Source: Spirosoma sp. KUDC1026 (lineage in GTDB: Bacteria; Bacteroidota; Bacteroidia; Cytophagales; Spirosomataceae). Taken from it: DNA of 64,000 nt. Of the stretch, positions 53,585 to 61,815 are shown one piece after another. The notes below the pieces were generated by a model. That model did no database searches. It was given only the letters and a program-made list of their open reading frames with translations, and was not told where the DNA came from. The DNA is taken from contig NZ_CP056032.1 of NCBI RefSeq assembly GCF_013375035.1, forward strand, positions 5,578,001-5,642,000, in the 5' to 3' direction. Position numbers and translations under genes: made by a program. Position 1 is the first letter of the stretch; every line of letters begins with the position of its first letter.

Positions 53585-55702
53585 ATGATTATTGACTCCC
53601 TGCCGAGAAAATTTCTCACGGCCTGTTTATTGCTACTGAGCTTTATTACGAGTGCTCAGCCCACAACGCGCACACGTTCCACAACAATCCGTTCTGCTAC
53701 GGCTGAGATTTTGTGGGACAGCGCTGGGGTGCCCCACATTTACGGACAAAGTCTGGAAGCCATGTACTACGGGTTTGGTTACGCTCAGATGGAGAGTCAC
53801 GCGAACCTGCTGCTTCAGTTATACGGGCAAGCCAGAGGGCGGGCGGCTGAATACTGGGGCGCCAGATACCTGGATTCGGACAAGATCGTGACCTTATTTG
53901 GCGTACCGGAGCAGGCAAAGAAGCATTACGCTCAACAGCCCGCCGATTACAAACCGTATTTAGATAGCTTCGTCAGCGGTTTAAACGCCTACGCCCAAGC
54001 CCACCCGGAAGCCATTGGACCTGAATTCAGACAGGTGCTTCCCATTACACCCCAGGACGTATTAGCCCACATCAGCCGGGTAATTAGTCTGGAATTCATC
54101 GGCGGCAACGAAGCCGGCTCCGCTCGGGTGATGCTGCCCGGTTCGAATGCTTACGCGATTGCGCCCACCAAATCAGCGTCGAAAAAGGCCCTGTTGATGG
54201 CGAACCCGCACCTGCCCTGGGAAGGTTTCTTTCTTTTTTTCGAAGCCCACCTGAACGGCCCGGACTTTATGGCTTACGGCGCTTCGCTGGTCGGACAGCC
54301 GGTGCTCAATATCGCGTTTAACCAAAGTTTAGGCTGGACACATACCGTGAATACCATCGACGCGTCGGATCGATATGCGCTCAAGACACAGGATGACGGC
54401 TACGTACTGGATGGCGTTAAACAGGCTTTTGATACAAAGACCGTCACGCTTCAGGTCCGCCAACCCGACGGGCAGCTCAAGCCGCAATCGCTTACGTACC
54501 GATACAGCAGGCACGGACCGGTGATGAGCACGAAAGACGGGAAAACCTATGCCTTTCGGTTCGCGGGCTTGAACAATCCTTCTATTGCCGCTCAGCATCA
54601 TGCAATGGCTAAAGCCAAAAACCTGGCGGAGTTTGAGACGGCGCTCCAGCGGATGCAACTACCGATGTTCAATGTCGTCTATGCTGATAAGGCGGGTAAT
54701 ATTATGTACCTTTTCGACGGCAGCGTTCCCGTTCGTCCTGAAGGCGACTGGCGCTTTTGGCAGGGAGCTATTGATGGTTCCAGCTCAAACTATATCTGGA
54801 CGAAAACGCACCCCTATAAAGATCTTCCCCGCGTCCTGAATCCACCATCCGGCTTCGTGCAGAACGCCAATGACGCACCGTGGAGTTGTACGTATCCGGC
54901 CGTTCTGGACCCAAAAACGTTTCCGGCCTACATGTCGCCGGTGGGTATGCCGCTGCGGTTACGTCCTCAGCGGTCCCTTAATCTGGTCAAGGACGACGCA
55001 TCGATCAGCTTTGATGAGTTAGTAGGTTATAAACTAAATACTGGCCTGGAAGCCGCCGATCGTTTTCTGGATGACCTCTTAGCGGCCGTTGAGCAACAGC
55101 CCGATTCGCTGGCGCAGCAGGCTGCTACGGTGCTCAAAGCATGGGACAAAACAACCAACCGGGATAGTAAAGGAGCCGTTCTGTTTACAGCCTGGTTTGA
55201 TCAGTTCAACCCCGGCATGGTCGCTGTCGGCTGGGACCCGCAACGCCCGTCGAGTACGCCTGATGGTCTGAACGACCCCAAAAAAGCGGTTGAGATGCTA
55301 CGTAATGCGGCTCAGCAGACTCGCCAGCGCTATGGTAGTCTGGATGTTGCCTGGGGCGACGTAAACCGATTTGGTCCAGCTGGGCAGGATTTCCCGGCCA
55401 ATGGCGGTTCCGAACAGTATGGTATTTACCGGAATATTCATTTTGCGCCCGATCCTAAACAACCCACAAAGAACCGGGCGGTGGCGGGCGATACCTACGT
55501 AGCCATCACCGAGTTTAGCGACAAGCCACGGGCGCGGGTATCGCTCAGCTATGGTAATGCGAGCCAGCCCGGCCATAAACACAACGGTGATAACTGGAAA
55601 CGAATGTCTGACAAAACGCTTCGGGAAGCGTTACTTGACAGGACATCGATTATGCAGCAACTGGAGAAAAAGGAAACGTTACGGTACGCAGCAAAACCGT
55701 AA
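53585..55702 (+). CDS. Penicillin-acylase family N-terminal nucleophile hydrolase
   Basis: The 705-residue exported protein has a signal peptide (KFLTACLLLLSFITSAQ), an alpha-chain region with EILWDSAGVPHIYGQSLEAM and YGFGYAQMESHANLLLQLYG, and a beta-chain beginning at LPGSNAYAI, where Ser187 would be freed by self-cleavage as the nucleophile. Further on, NPHLPWEGFFLFFEAHL and GWTHTVNTIDASD are typical of aculeacin-A or acylhomoserine-lactone acylases. It would hydrolyse an amide bond of an acylated substrate in the periplasm. The natural substrate (antibiotic, lipopeptide, quorum signal) is unknown. A terminator follows. Confidence 0.88.
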   Translation: MIIDSLPRKFLTACLLLLSFITSAQPTTRTRSTTIRSATAEILWDSAGVPHIYGQSLEAMYYGFGYAQMESHANLLLQLYGQARGRAAEYWGARYLDSDKIVTLFGVPEQAKKHYAQQPADYKPYLDSFVSGLNAYAQAHPEAIGPEFRQVLPITPQDVLAHISRVISLEFIGGNEAGSARVMLPGSNAYAIAPTKSASKKALLMANPHLPWEGFFLFFEAHLNGPDFMAYGASLVGQPVLNIAFNQSLGWTHTVNTIDASDRYALKTQDDGYVLDGVKQAFDTKTVTLQVRQPDGQLKPQSLTYRYSRHGPVMSTKDGKTYAFRFAGLNNPSIAAQHHAMAKAKNLAEFETALQRMQLPMFNVVYADKAGNIMYLFDGSVPVRPEGDWRFWQGAIDGSSSNYIWTKTHPYKDLPRVLNPPSGFVQNANDAPWSCTYPAVLDPKTFPAYMSPVGMPLRLRPQRSLNLVKDDASISFDELVGYKLNTGLEAADRFLDDLLAAVEQQPDSLAQQAATVLKAWDKTTNRDSKGAVLFTAWFDQFNPGMVAVGWDPQRPSSTPDGLNDPKKAVEMLRNAAQQTRQRYGSLDVAWGDVNRFGPAGQDFPANGGSEQYGIYRNIHFAPDPKQPTKNRAVAGDTYVAITEFSDKPRARVSLSYGNASQPGHKHNGDNWKRMSDKTLREALLDRTSIMQQLEKKETLRYAAKP

Positions 55703-55726
55703 GGACCGGAATTAATTAATGCCTTA

Positions 55727-55771
55727 CATAAACGAAGGCCGACCTGTTCAAGAGGTCGGCCTTCGTTTATG
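55727..55771. terminator. Convergent bidirectional terminator
   Basis: CATAAACGAAGGCCGACCT (55727-55745) and AGGTCGGCCTTCGTTTATG (55753-55771) are perfect 19-bp complements with a seven-base loop, between convergent genes. Confidence 0.88.
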
Positions 55772-55786
55772 AGCACTTTCTGAAAA

Positions 55787-57334
55787 TTAATTCGTCATTT
55801 TCCCGTCAACCAGCCGCCAGATGTGCAGCGGATTATCCGCTTTCAACTCGTCGGGGAGCAGCGCATCCGGAAAGTTCTGATAGCAGACGGGCCGGGCAAA
55901 CCGGATGATGGCATTCGTTCCCACAGATGTTGACCGTGAATCAGTAGTCGCGGGGTACGGGCCACCGTGCTGCATAGCGTGACTCACTTCAACACCCGTT
56001 GGGAATCCGTTAATCAGCAGCCGCCCCACCTTCTGTTCGAGAATTTCCAGCAGATCAGCGAAATCGAGCAGTTCTTCATCGGTACCATAAACCGTTGCTG
56101 TCAGGTGGCCTTCCAGCCCTTTCGCTACGGCTAGCAGTTGCTCACGGCCATTCGCCTGGACAATTACACTACTTGGGCCAAACACCTCTTCAGCGATACC
56201 AGCCTGTGCCAGTAAGGCCTCAGCGGTTGTTGTCAGCAGCGTTGGCGTACCGTTGGCAAAGCCGTCGGCTGCGGTCGCCTGGCCCAGCACGTCTACGCCG
56301 TTTACCTGCCGTAATTTATCAATACCTTTGGTGAACGCCTGTTGGATACCCTGTGTCAGCATGGCCGCTGGTGCTGCCTGTCCTATAGCTTTGCCCGCTT
56401 CCTGAATAAACGTATCAGCCTCGTCCGACGTCTGTACTACCGACAACCCCGGATTTGTACAGAACTGCCCAACGCCCAGCGTCACCGAACCAACGTAGTT
56501 CTGCGCCAGTGCGGCACCTTTTTCTTTCAGGATTTCAGGCAGAAAAAATACGGGATTCGTACTCCCCATCTCCGCATAGACCGGAATCGGCTCCGGGCGA
56601 CGGGCGGCCGCATCGAACAGCGCTTTACCACCCCGCAAGGAACCGGTAAACCCAATCGCTTTGATGGCCGGGTGTTCAACAATTGCCATCCCCACCGCCG
56701 TTGTACGACCGTGTACTAATGCGAACGTACCAGCCGGCATCCCACAGGCAGCAACTGCCCGTTGAATGGCTTCACCTACCAGTTGTGAGGTACCCGGATG
56801 GGCAGGATGCGCTTTGACAACGACCGGACAGCCAGCCGCCAGCGCCGATGCCGTATCTCCGCCCGCTACTGAAAAGGCGAGCGGAAAATTACTGGCCCCA
56901 AAAACCCCAACTGGCCCCAGCGGACGTAACATCTGCCGCAGGTCGGGCCGGGGCAGCGGCTGGCGTTCGGGCAGGGCGGTGTCGATCCGGGCGTTGACCC
57001 AGGACCCTTCGCGCAGATAATCGGCAAACAAACGGAGTTGACCCGTTGTGCGGCCCCGCTCCCCCGTTAGTCGGGCAAGTGGCAAACCCGATTCGGCCTG
57101 CGCACGCGTCAGTAGCTCGTCGCCCAGCGCTTCGATTTCGGTAACAATTGCTTCCAGAAACTGCGCTTTGTCGGCCCCGGATTTTCTACGGTATTCAGCG
57201 AAAGCGTTCTCGGCCTGTTCGCAGGCCCGAGCCACTTCGTCAGCGGTTGCCTCGGTAAAAATTCCAGATAGGGCCTCCCCCGTTGCCGGATTAATGCCCT
57301 GAAATGTATCAGCCGACGATTGTGTATCGATCAT
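55787..57334 (-). CDS. Alpha-ketoglutaric semialdehyde dehydrogenase
   Basis: This 515-residue aldehyde dehydrogenase has GVFGASNFPLAFSVAGGDTA, KAHPAHPGTS, GFTGSLRGGKALF, AEMGSTNPVFF with the catalytic-base Glu255, and GVGQFCTNPGLSVV with nucleophile Cys292. The FCTNPG and EMGSTNP forms are typical of class III 2,5-dioxovalerate dehydrogenases used in hydroxyproline and sugar-acid breakdown. It oxidises 2-oxoglutarate semialdehyde to 2-oxoglutarate. It is the last gene of a four-gene cluster whose other members make its substrate. Confidence 0.92.
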   Translation of the reverse strand: MIDTQSSADTFQGINPATGEALSGIFTEATADEVARACEQAENAFAEYRRKSGADKAQFLEAIVTEIEALGDELLTRAQAESGLPLARLTGERGRTTGQLRLFADYLREGSWVNARIDTALPERQPLPRPDLRQMLRPLGPVGVFGASNFPLAFSVAGGDTASALAAGCPVVVKAHPAHPGTSQLVGEAIQRAVAACGMPAGTFALVHGRTTAVGMAIVEHPAIKAIGFTGSLRGGKALFDAAARRPEPIPVYAEMGSTNPVFFLPEILKEKGAALAQNYVGSVTLGVGQFCTNPGLSVVQTSDEADTFIQEAGKAIGQAAPAAMLTQGIQQAFTKGIDKLRQVNGVDVLGQATAADGFANGTPTLLTTTAEALLAQAGIAEEVFGPSSVIVQANGREQLLAVAKGLEGHLTATVYGTDEELLDFADLLEILEQKVGRLLINGFPTGVEVSHAMQHGGPYPATTDSRSTSVGTNAIIRFARPVCYQNFPDALLPDELKADNPLHIWRLVDGKMTN

Positions 57335-57388
57335 AGTTAGTAAAGGTTAGGTTGTTTCCACCAGAATGAGAACTGACTGGCAACAAAG

Positions 57389-58630
57389 TTAAAACCGATC
57401 TGGACTAAAAGCGGCAATGTCCATGCTGGCTACTTGGTCGGCAACGGCTTCACTAACCAGTTTCCCCGTAGCCGGTCCTAAGCTCAGGCCCATCATGCCG
57501 TGGCCGGTTGCCAATATCACGTTATCAAAGCGATCGGTACGACCAATATACGGTAGGCCGTCGGGGGAACAGGGGCGTAACCCCCGCCATACTTTGTCAA
57601 CGACCGGCATTTCTACCGGGATCTCCGGGTAATACTGGTTAATTGACTGAACGATGCCCCGTACCCGGTTCATGTTGATGGTCATGTCCGTCCCGGCCAC
57701 TTCCAGCGTACCGGCAAAGCGCAGATCCTGGCCCATAGGCGTAGCGGTTGCCCGCGCTTCGAGCATGATAGCCGGCACACGCACATTGTTTGCTACGTTC
57801 CGCAGCATGAAGCTATACCCTTTGCCACCTTGCATCGACAGGTTGATACCAAGTTGCTCAGCGATCGCTGGCGACCAGGCCCCGCCGGCCACGACTATAG
57901 CATCGACGGGAAAATCTCCCTGCGCCGTTTGTACCGACGCAACGTGGGCGTTTGTTTTGCCGAAGCCCGTAACGGTTTGGGTTTCCAGAATCTGAACACC
58001 GACCTGCCGGAGATAGGTGACCAGCGACCGGATCAGTTCACCGGGATTGATGTGCGCATCACCGGGATACCAGATACCTCCGCGTACATCAACCCGCGTA
58101 TCAGGCTCCAGATCCTGCACCTGACGCCCATTAAGCACTCGGGCTTCGATACCCGACCGATTGGCCAGGTCGGCTTCTTCGGCCATTTCGTGTTCCGCAG
58201 ATGCCGTTTTGTACAGCATCAGCAGGCCTCGCTCCTGCCATTCAAACGCCAGATCACCGTTGGCCGCCAGATCCTGGTACAGCGTTTTACTCAGCAGGCT
58301 CAGATCGCGCAGTACCGGAATGGACCGCTCGACGTGCTCAGTTGTTGAGTGGCGGTAGAACAACCAGCCCCAGCGCATCAGCTCCAGATTAAGCCGGGGC
58401 TTGACATAGAACGGGCTGGTCGATTTGAGCATCCAGCGCATTCCTTTGGCCATCATGCCCGGCTGCGCCAGGGGAATAATATGGCTGGGCACGATCATGC
58501 CCGCATTCCCGAACGAGCAGCCATCAGCAATGGGCGCCTGATCGAACAGCGTTACCTGATGGCCCGCCTTGTGCAGGTAGTACGCTGAGCAAAGCCCCAC
58601 AATACCTCCACCGACAATTCCTACGTGCAT
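57389..58630 (-). CDS. FAD-dependent D-amino-acid (cis-4-hydroxy-D-proline) oxidoreductase
   Basis: The 413-residue protein is a DadA-like flavoprotein: GIVGGGIVGLCSAYYLHKAG (FAD-binding GxGxxG), SFGNAGMIVPSHIIPLAQPG, and the C-terminal WRGLRPCSPDGLPYIGRTD and ATGHGMMGLSLGPATGKLVS. Placed between a 4-hydroxyproline epimerase and the downstream dehydrogenase, it most likely oxidises cis-4-hydroxy-D-proline to pyrroline-4-hydroxy-2-carboxylate, passing electrons to the respiratory chain. A D-alanine dehydrogenase function is possible from sequence alone. Confidence 0.88.
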   Translation of the reverse strand: MHVGIVGGGIVGLCSAYYLHKAGHQVTLFDQAPIADGCSFGNAGMIVPSHIIPLAQPGMMAKGMRWMLKSTSPFYVKPRLNLELMRWGWLFYRHSTTEHVERSIPVLRDLSLLSKTLYQDLAANGDLAFEWQERGLLMLYKTASAEHEMAEEADLANRSGIEARVLNGRQVQDLEPDTRVDVRGGIWYPGDAHINPGELIRSLVTYLRQVGVQILETQTVTGFGKTNAHVASVQTAQGDFPVDAIVVAGGAWSPAIAEQLGINLSMQGGKGYSFMLRNVANNVRVPAIMLEARATATPMGQDLRFAGTLEVAGTDMTINMNRVRGIVQSINQYYPEIPVEMPVVDKVWRGLRPCSPDGLPYIGRTDRFDNVILATGHGMMGLSLGPATGKLVSEAVADQVASMDIAAFSPDRF

Positions 58631-58633
58631 TTT

Positions 58634-58735
58634 TATAAAGAGCGAAAGAGTGAATGAGCGAAAGAGCGAAAGAGCGATTCTCAGCGTCAGCAGCTTTTCA
58701 CTCTTTCGCTCATTCGCTCTTTCACTCTTTAAATT
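58634..58735. repeat. Large hairpin of GAGCGAAA-type motifs
   Basis: The left arm is a run of AAGAGCGAAAGAGTGAATGA, GCGAAAGAGCGAAAGAGCG; the right arm reads TTCACTCTTTCGCTCATTCG, CTCTTTCACTCTTT. The arms are imperfect complements because each is itself repetitive. It lies between the oxidoreductase and epimerase genes. Related runs occur at 30.05, 36.29 and 59.74 kb. Confidence 0.65.
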
Positions 58736-59733
58736 ACCTGAAATCCGTGAACGTAGGGGTCTTCCTCGTCCAGAATAATATGATTGTAGCCGTGAATACG
58801 TGCCCAGCCTTCAATGCTGGGTACGATGGCCAATTTGCCGTTCAGTTCGGTTTCGGTTTCAATACGTCCGTTGAAGATCGATCCGATGATGCTTTCGTGC
58901 ACGAATACATCACCCGGTTTGAGCAGGCCTTTGGCATACCATTGCGCCATCCGCGCTGATGTACCGGTGCCGCAGGGTGAGCGGTCGATGGCTTTGTCGC
59001 CGTAGAACACCGCGTTCCGGGCAGTCGATGTTGGTTGCAGCGGCTTTCCGGTCCAGAGGATGTGGCTCAGGCCATTGATGGTTGGGTTCTCGGGATGCAC
59101 GAATGTGTATTGCTCATTCATCCGTTCCCGCATCGTCCGCGCCCAGCCAATCAGTTGCTCGGCTTTAAAATACTCCAGTCCGGGAAAGTTCGGCTGGGGG
59201 TCAACGATGGCGTAGAAGTTACCGCCATACGCTACGTCCACCGTGAGCAGCCCGAGATCCGGGCAGTTGACCGTCAGTTGTTCGGCGGCCAGATACGATT
59301 TGATGTTCGTAATCTTCACCGACGTTACCTTTTTGCCTTCCTGTTTGTACTCGGCCCGAACCAGACCGGCGGGTACTTCCAGCATCAGAACGCCCGGCGT
59401 CTGCGGAACGATCAGGTTCTGCTCGATGGCAACGGTTACCGTACCGATGGTTCCGTGGCCACACATCGGTAAACAACCTGACGTTTCAATAAACAAAACA
59501 CCCGCATCGTTGGCCGGATCGGTAGGCGGGTACAGAATACTACCCGACATCATATCGTGGCCGCGTGGCTCAAACATGAGCCCTTTGCGAATCCAGTCGT
59601 ACTCGCGCAGAAAATGCTGTCGCTTCTCACTCATGGAAGCTCCCTTTAGAAAGGGGATACTTCCCCCCGTAACCACCCGAACCGGATTGCCACAGGTGTG
59701 CGCATCAATGCAAAAAAAATGAAACTCGGACAT
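58729..59733 (-). CDS. 4-hydroxyproline 2-epimerase
   Basis: The 334-residue protein belongs to the proline racemase superfamily. Both catalytic cysteines are present: MCGHGT (Cys91) and SPCGTGTSA (Cys254). This marks it as an epimerase rather than the dehydratase group, where the first is replaced by Thr or Ser. CIDAHTCGNPVRVV at the N-terminus and EPRGHDMMSGSI fit hydroxyproline epimerases. It inverts C2 of trans-4-hydroxy-L-proline to cis-4-hydroxy-D-proline, the first step of the pathway encoded here. Length is typical. Confidence 0.92.
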   Translation of the reverse strand: MSEFHFFCIDAHTCGNPVRVVTGGSIPFLKGASMSEKRQHFLREYDWIRKGLMFEPRGHDMMSGSILYPPTDPANDAGVLFIETSGCLPMCGHGTIGTVTVAIEQNLIVPQTPGVLMLEVPAGLVRAEYKQEGKKVTSVKITNIKSYLAAEQLTVNCPDLGLLTVDVAYGGNFYAIVDPQPNFPGLEYFKAEQLIGWARTMRERMNEQYTFVHPENPTINGLSHILWTGKPLQPTSTARNAVFYGDKAIDRSPCGTGTSARMAQWYAKGLLKPGDVFVHESIIGSIFNGRIETETELNGKLAIVPSIEGWARIHGYNHIILDEEDPYVHGFQVI

Positions 59734-59741
59734 GATCTGTA

Positions 59742-59818
59742 ATGATTGAATGAGTGATTGAGCGAGTAAGAACAGGCGGCAGCTTATTCACTCATTCAAT
59801 CACTCGATCATTCTAAAC
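59742..59818. repeat. Intercistronic hairpin of GATTGAGT-type motifs
   Basis: AATGATTGAATGAGTGATTG and AGCGAGTAAG on the left are largely complementary to CTTATTCACTCATTCAATCA and CTCGATCATT on the right. It lies between the epimerase and deaminase genes and resembles the hairpin at 58.63 kb in build. Confidence 0.6.
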
Positions 59819-60718
59819 TAAAACCGGTCTCTTTTCCAGCGCGGCTTCGATGATGTTCAGAACTTGTTCGCGTTCGTCGCCAGTGAGCGGCAAACGAGGG
59901 GCCCGTACGTATTCCGAGCCGATGCCCGTTGCCTGAGCGGCCAGTTTGATGTACTGAACTAATTTAGGATGAATATCCAGTTCCAGCAGCGGCATGAACC
60001 AGCGGTAAAGCGGCAGCGCTTCGGCAACCAGACCCGCTTTAGCCAGGTCGTAGATGGCGACGGTTTCGGCAGGGAATGCGTCAACCAAACCACCGACCCA
60101 GCCATCACAGCCCAGTAGTATAGCTTCAAGCGCCAGCGTATCGACACCGCCCATCAGCTTGAACCGATCGCCGAAAGCATTCCGCATGCGGGTGATGTTG
60201 GTCAGATCGCGGGTCGACTCTTTCACGGCCTGAATGTTTGGCAACTCAGCCAGTTCCTCGAACATTGCTACCGTCGTCATGATCTTGTAATCGTATGGAT
60301 TGTTATAGATCATGATGGGCAGCGAAGTTGCCTGCGCTACAGCCTTGAAGAACGTAACCGTTTCGCGTGCGTCGGCAGGGTAGCGCATGGGCGGCAACAA
60401 CATCAGTCCGTCGGCCCCATTCCGTTCTGCTTCCTGAGCACGGGCAATGGCTTGTTTTGTCGACTGCTCAGCGATGTTGACCAGTACGGGAACCCGGCCC
60501 TCGCACACAGCTAATGCCGACTGAAGCAACTCAATTTTTTCCTCACTTAGCAGCGTACTGGCTTCGCCCAGCGAGCCGCCAATGATGAATCCATGCACAC
60601 CTGCGTCAAGCTGAGCACGAAGATTTTTTTCAAATAGCGGCAGATCAAGCTGATCGTCGGCCGTAAATGGAGTCAGCAAAGCAGGGTACACCCCTTCCCA
60701 TTGGACAGAAACGTTCAT
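59813..60718 (-). CDS. DapA-family pyrroline-4-hydroxy-2-carboxylate deaminase
   Basis: This 301-residue TIM-barrel protein of the dihydrodipicolinate synthase family has GGSLGEASTLLSEEK, IMIYNNPYDYKI (Tyr138) and IQAVKESTRDL (Schiff-base Lys166). In hydroxyproline clusters such proteins deaminate pyrroline-4-hydroxy-2-carboxylate to 2-oxoglutarate semialdehyde. It is the first gene of the minus-strand cluster, divergent from the AraC gene. Sequence alone would also fit other DapA-like lyases; the function is assigned from context. Confidence 0.9.
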   Translation of the reverse strand: MNVSVQWEGVYPALLTPFTADDQLDLPLFEKNLRAQLDAGVHGFIIGGSLGEASTLLSEEKIELLQSALAVCEGRVPVLVNIAEQSTKQAIARAQEAERNGADGLMLLPPMRYPADARETVTFFKAVAQATSLPIMIYNNPYDYKIMTTVAMFEELAELPNIQAVKESTRDLTNITRMRNAFGDRFKLMGGVDTLALEAILLGCDGWVGGLVDAFPAETVAIYDLAKAGLVAEALPLYRWFMPLLELDIHPKLVQYIKLAAQATGIGSEYVRAPRLPLTGDEREQVLNIIEAALEKRPVLV

Positions 60719-60841
60719 TGGATTTGGTCAGGTTATAACGATTTGAATACAGAGTAAAATTACGTCCCCAAATTCAAAGACTTTTTTCGGCGATTCGTGA
60801 ATTATGGTATTTTTTTCACTAAAATAGAATCACCAACCAAC

Positions 60842-60849
60842 TAACTTTG
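60842..60849 (+). promoter_or_regulatory. Candidate -7 box of the AraC gene
   Basis: TAACTTTG, an exact TAnnTTTG match, ends 15 bases before the ATG at 60864, so the leader would be very short. The 145-base divergent region 60719-60863 should hold the activator site as well. Confidence 0.5.
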
Positions 60850-60863
60850 CTAATAATCTACCA

Positions 60864-61730
60864 ATGAAACCGCTGCTCTTTAAAGTACCAACCGTCGATG
60901 ATCGTTCCTTCCGGATTGAGCAGGACAGCTTTCCGCACTTCTATGGGCACCTTCATTTTCACCCGGAAATTCAGGTGACGTTGATTAAGGAAGGCGAAGG
61001 AACGTTGATTGTTGGTGATAAGATCGACCGGTTTGGTCCGAACGACGTACTGATGCTGGGATCAAACCTGCCCCATGTACTACGTAGTGATCCAGACTAC
61101 TTTTTACCCGATACGACGCACCGTTCCATTGCAATTTCGGTTCTGTTTCATACCGAGCAATTGGAGCCCAACGTATTGAATCTGCCCGAAACTCGGCACC
61201 TGCTTCATCTTCTGCAGGAATCGCAACACGGCATCCGGTTTCGTTGCAACGAAGATCACCCACTGGCTCAGAAGTTCGAACAGTTGCCCGGTCAGCGTCC
61301 TTTCGAGCAGTTGCTGACGTTATTGTCTATTCTGGATTTCCTCTCGACCAATGACAACCGGGAGGTCTTATCAGTAACGGCGTTTAAGCATCCGCAGCGC
61401 CCCGAAGATCACCAGCGGCTGGAGCGCGTTTTCTCCTATATTCTGGAGAAATACCACTCCCCGATTTCGTTGGAGGACGTAGCGAATGTCGCGAATCTGA
61501 CCCCCGGCGCGTTCTGCCGCTTTTTCCGTCAGCATACCCGCAAAACCTTTTCGACGCTCCTGAACGAGGTTCGCGTCGAACATGCCTGCCGGTACCTGCG
61601 CGAATCGAAGCAGTCGATCAGTCAGATTGCATTTTCCTGTGGCTATACGAATCTATCCAACTTTAATCGCCAATTCAAGGAAATCATGGGTATGCCCCCC
61701 GGCGAGTATATCCGCAAGTATCACAGCTAG
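60864..61730 (+). CDS. AraC family regulator, probably of the hydroxyproline genes
   Basis: The 288-residue protein has an N-terminal cupin sensor (FPHFYGHLHFHPEIQVTLIK, GPNDVLMLGSNLPHVLRSD) and a C-terminal pair of helix-turn-helix motifs (ISLEDVANVANLTPGAFCRF, then ISQIAFSCGYTNLSNFNRQF with the AraC signature). It is divergent from the hydroxyproline cluster, so it is likely an activator that binds a pathway intermediate. The ligand is not known. Confidence 0.92.
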   Translation: MKPLLFKVPTVDDRSFRIEQDSFPHFYGHLHFHPEIQVTLIKEGEGTLIVGDKIDRFGPNDVLMLGSNLPHVLRSDPDYFLPDTTHRSIAISVLFHTEQLEPNVLNLPETRHLLHLLQESQHGIRFRCNEDHPLAQKFEQLPGQRPFEQLLTLLSILDFLSTNDNREVLSVTAFKHPQRPEDHQRLERVFSYILEKYHSPISLEDVANVANLTPGAFCRFFRQHTRKTFSTLLNEVRVEHACRYLRESKQSISQIAFSCGYTNLSNFNRQFKEIMGMPPGEYIRKYHS

Positions 61731-61748
61731 AGTGCCTTAAAACTGAAA

Positions 61749-61778
61749 AAGCCTCCGTACTACAGGTTACTGAGGCTT
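61749..61778 (-). terminator. Terminator between convergent genes
   Basis: AAGCCTC (61749-61755) and GAGGCTT (61772-61778) pair, with further partial pairing in the loop. On the minus strand GAGGC is followed by TTTTT, serving the metallophosphoesterase gene. Confidence 0.65.
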
Positions 61779-61815
61779 ATCGCAAGCTGGCAGTAGCCAG
61801 GAAACAGGCTGCTGA

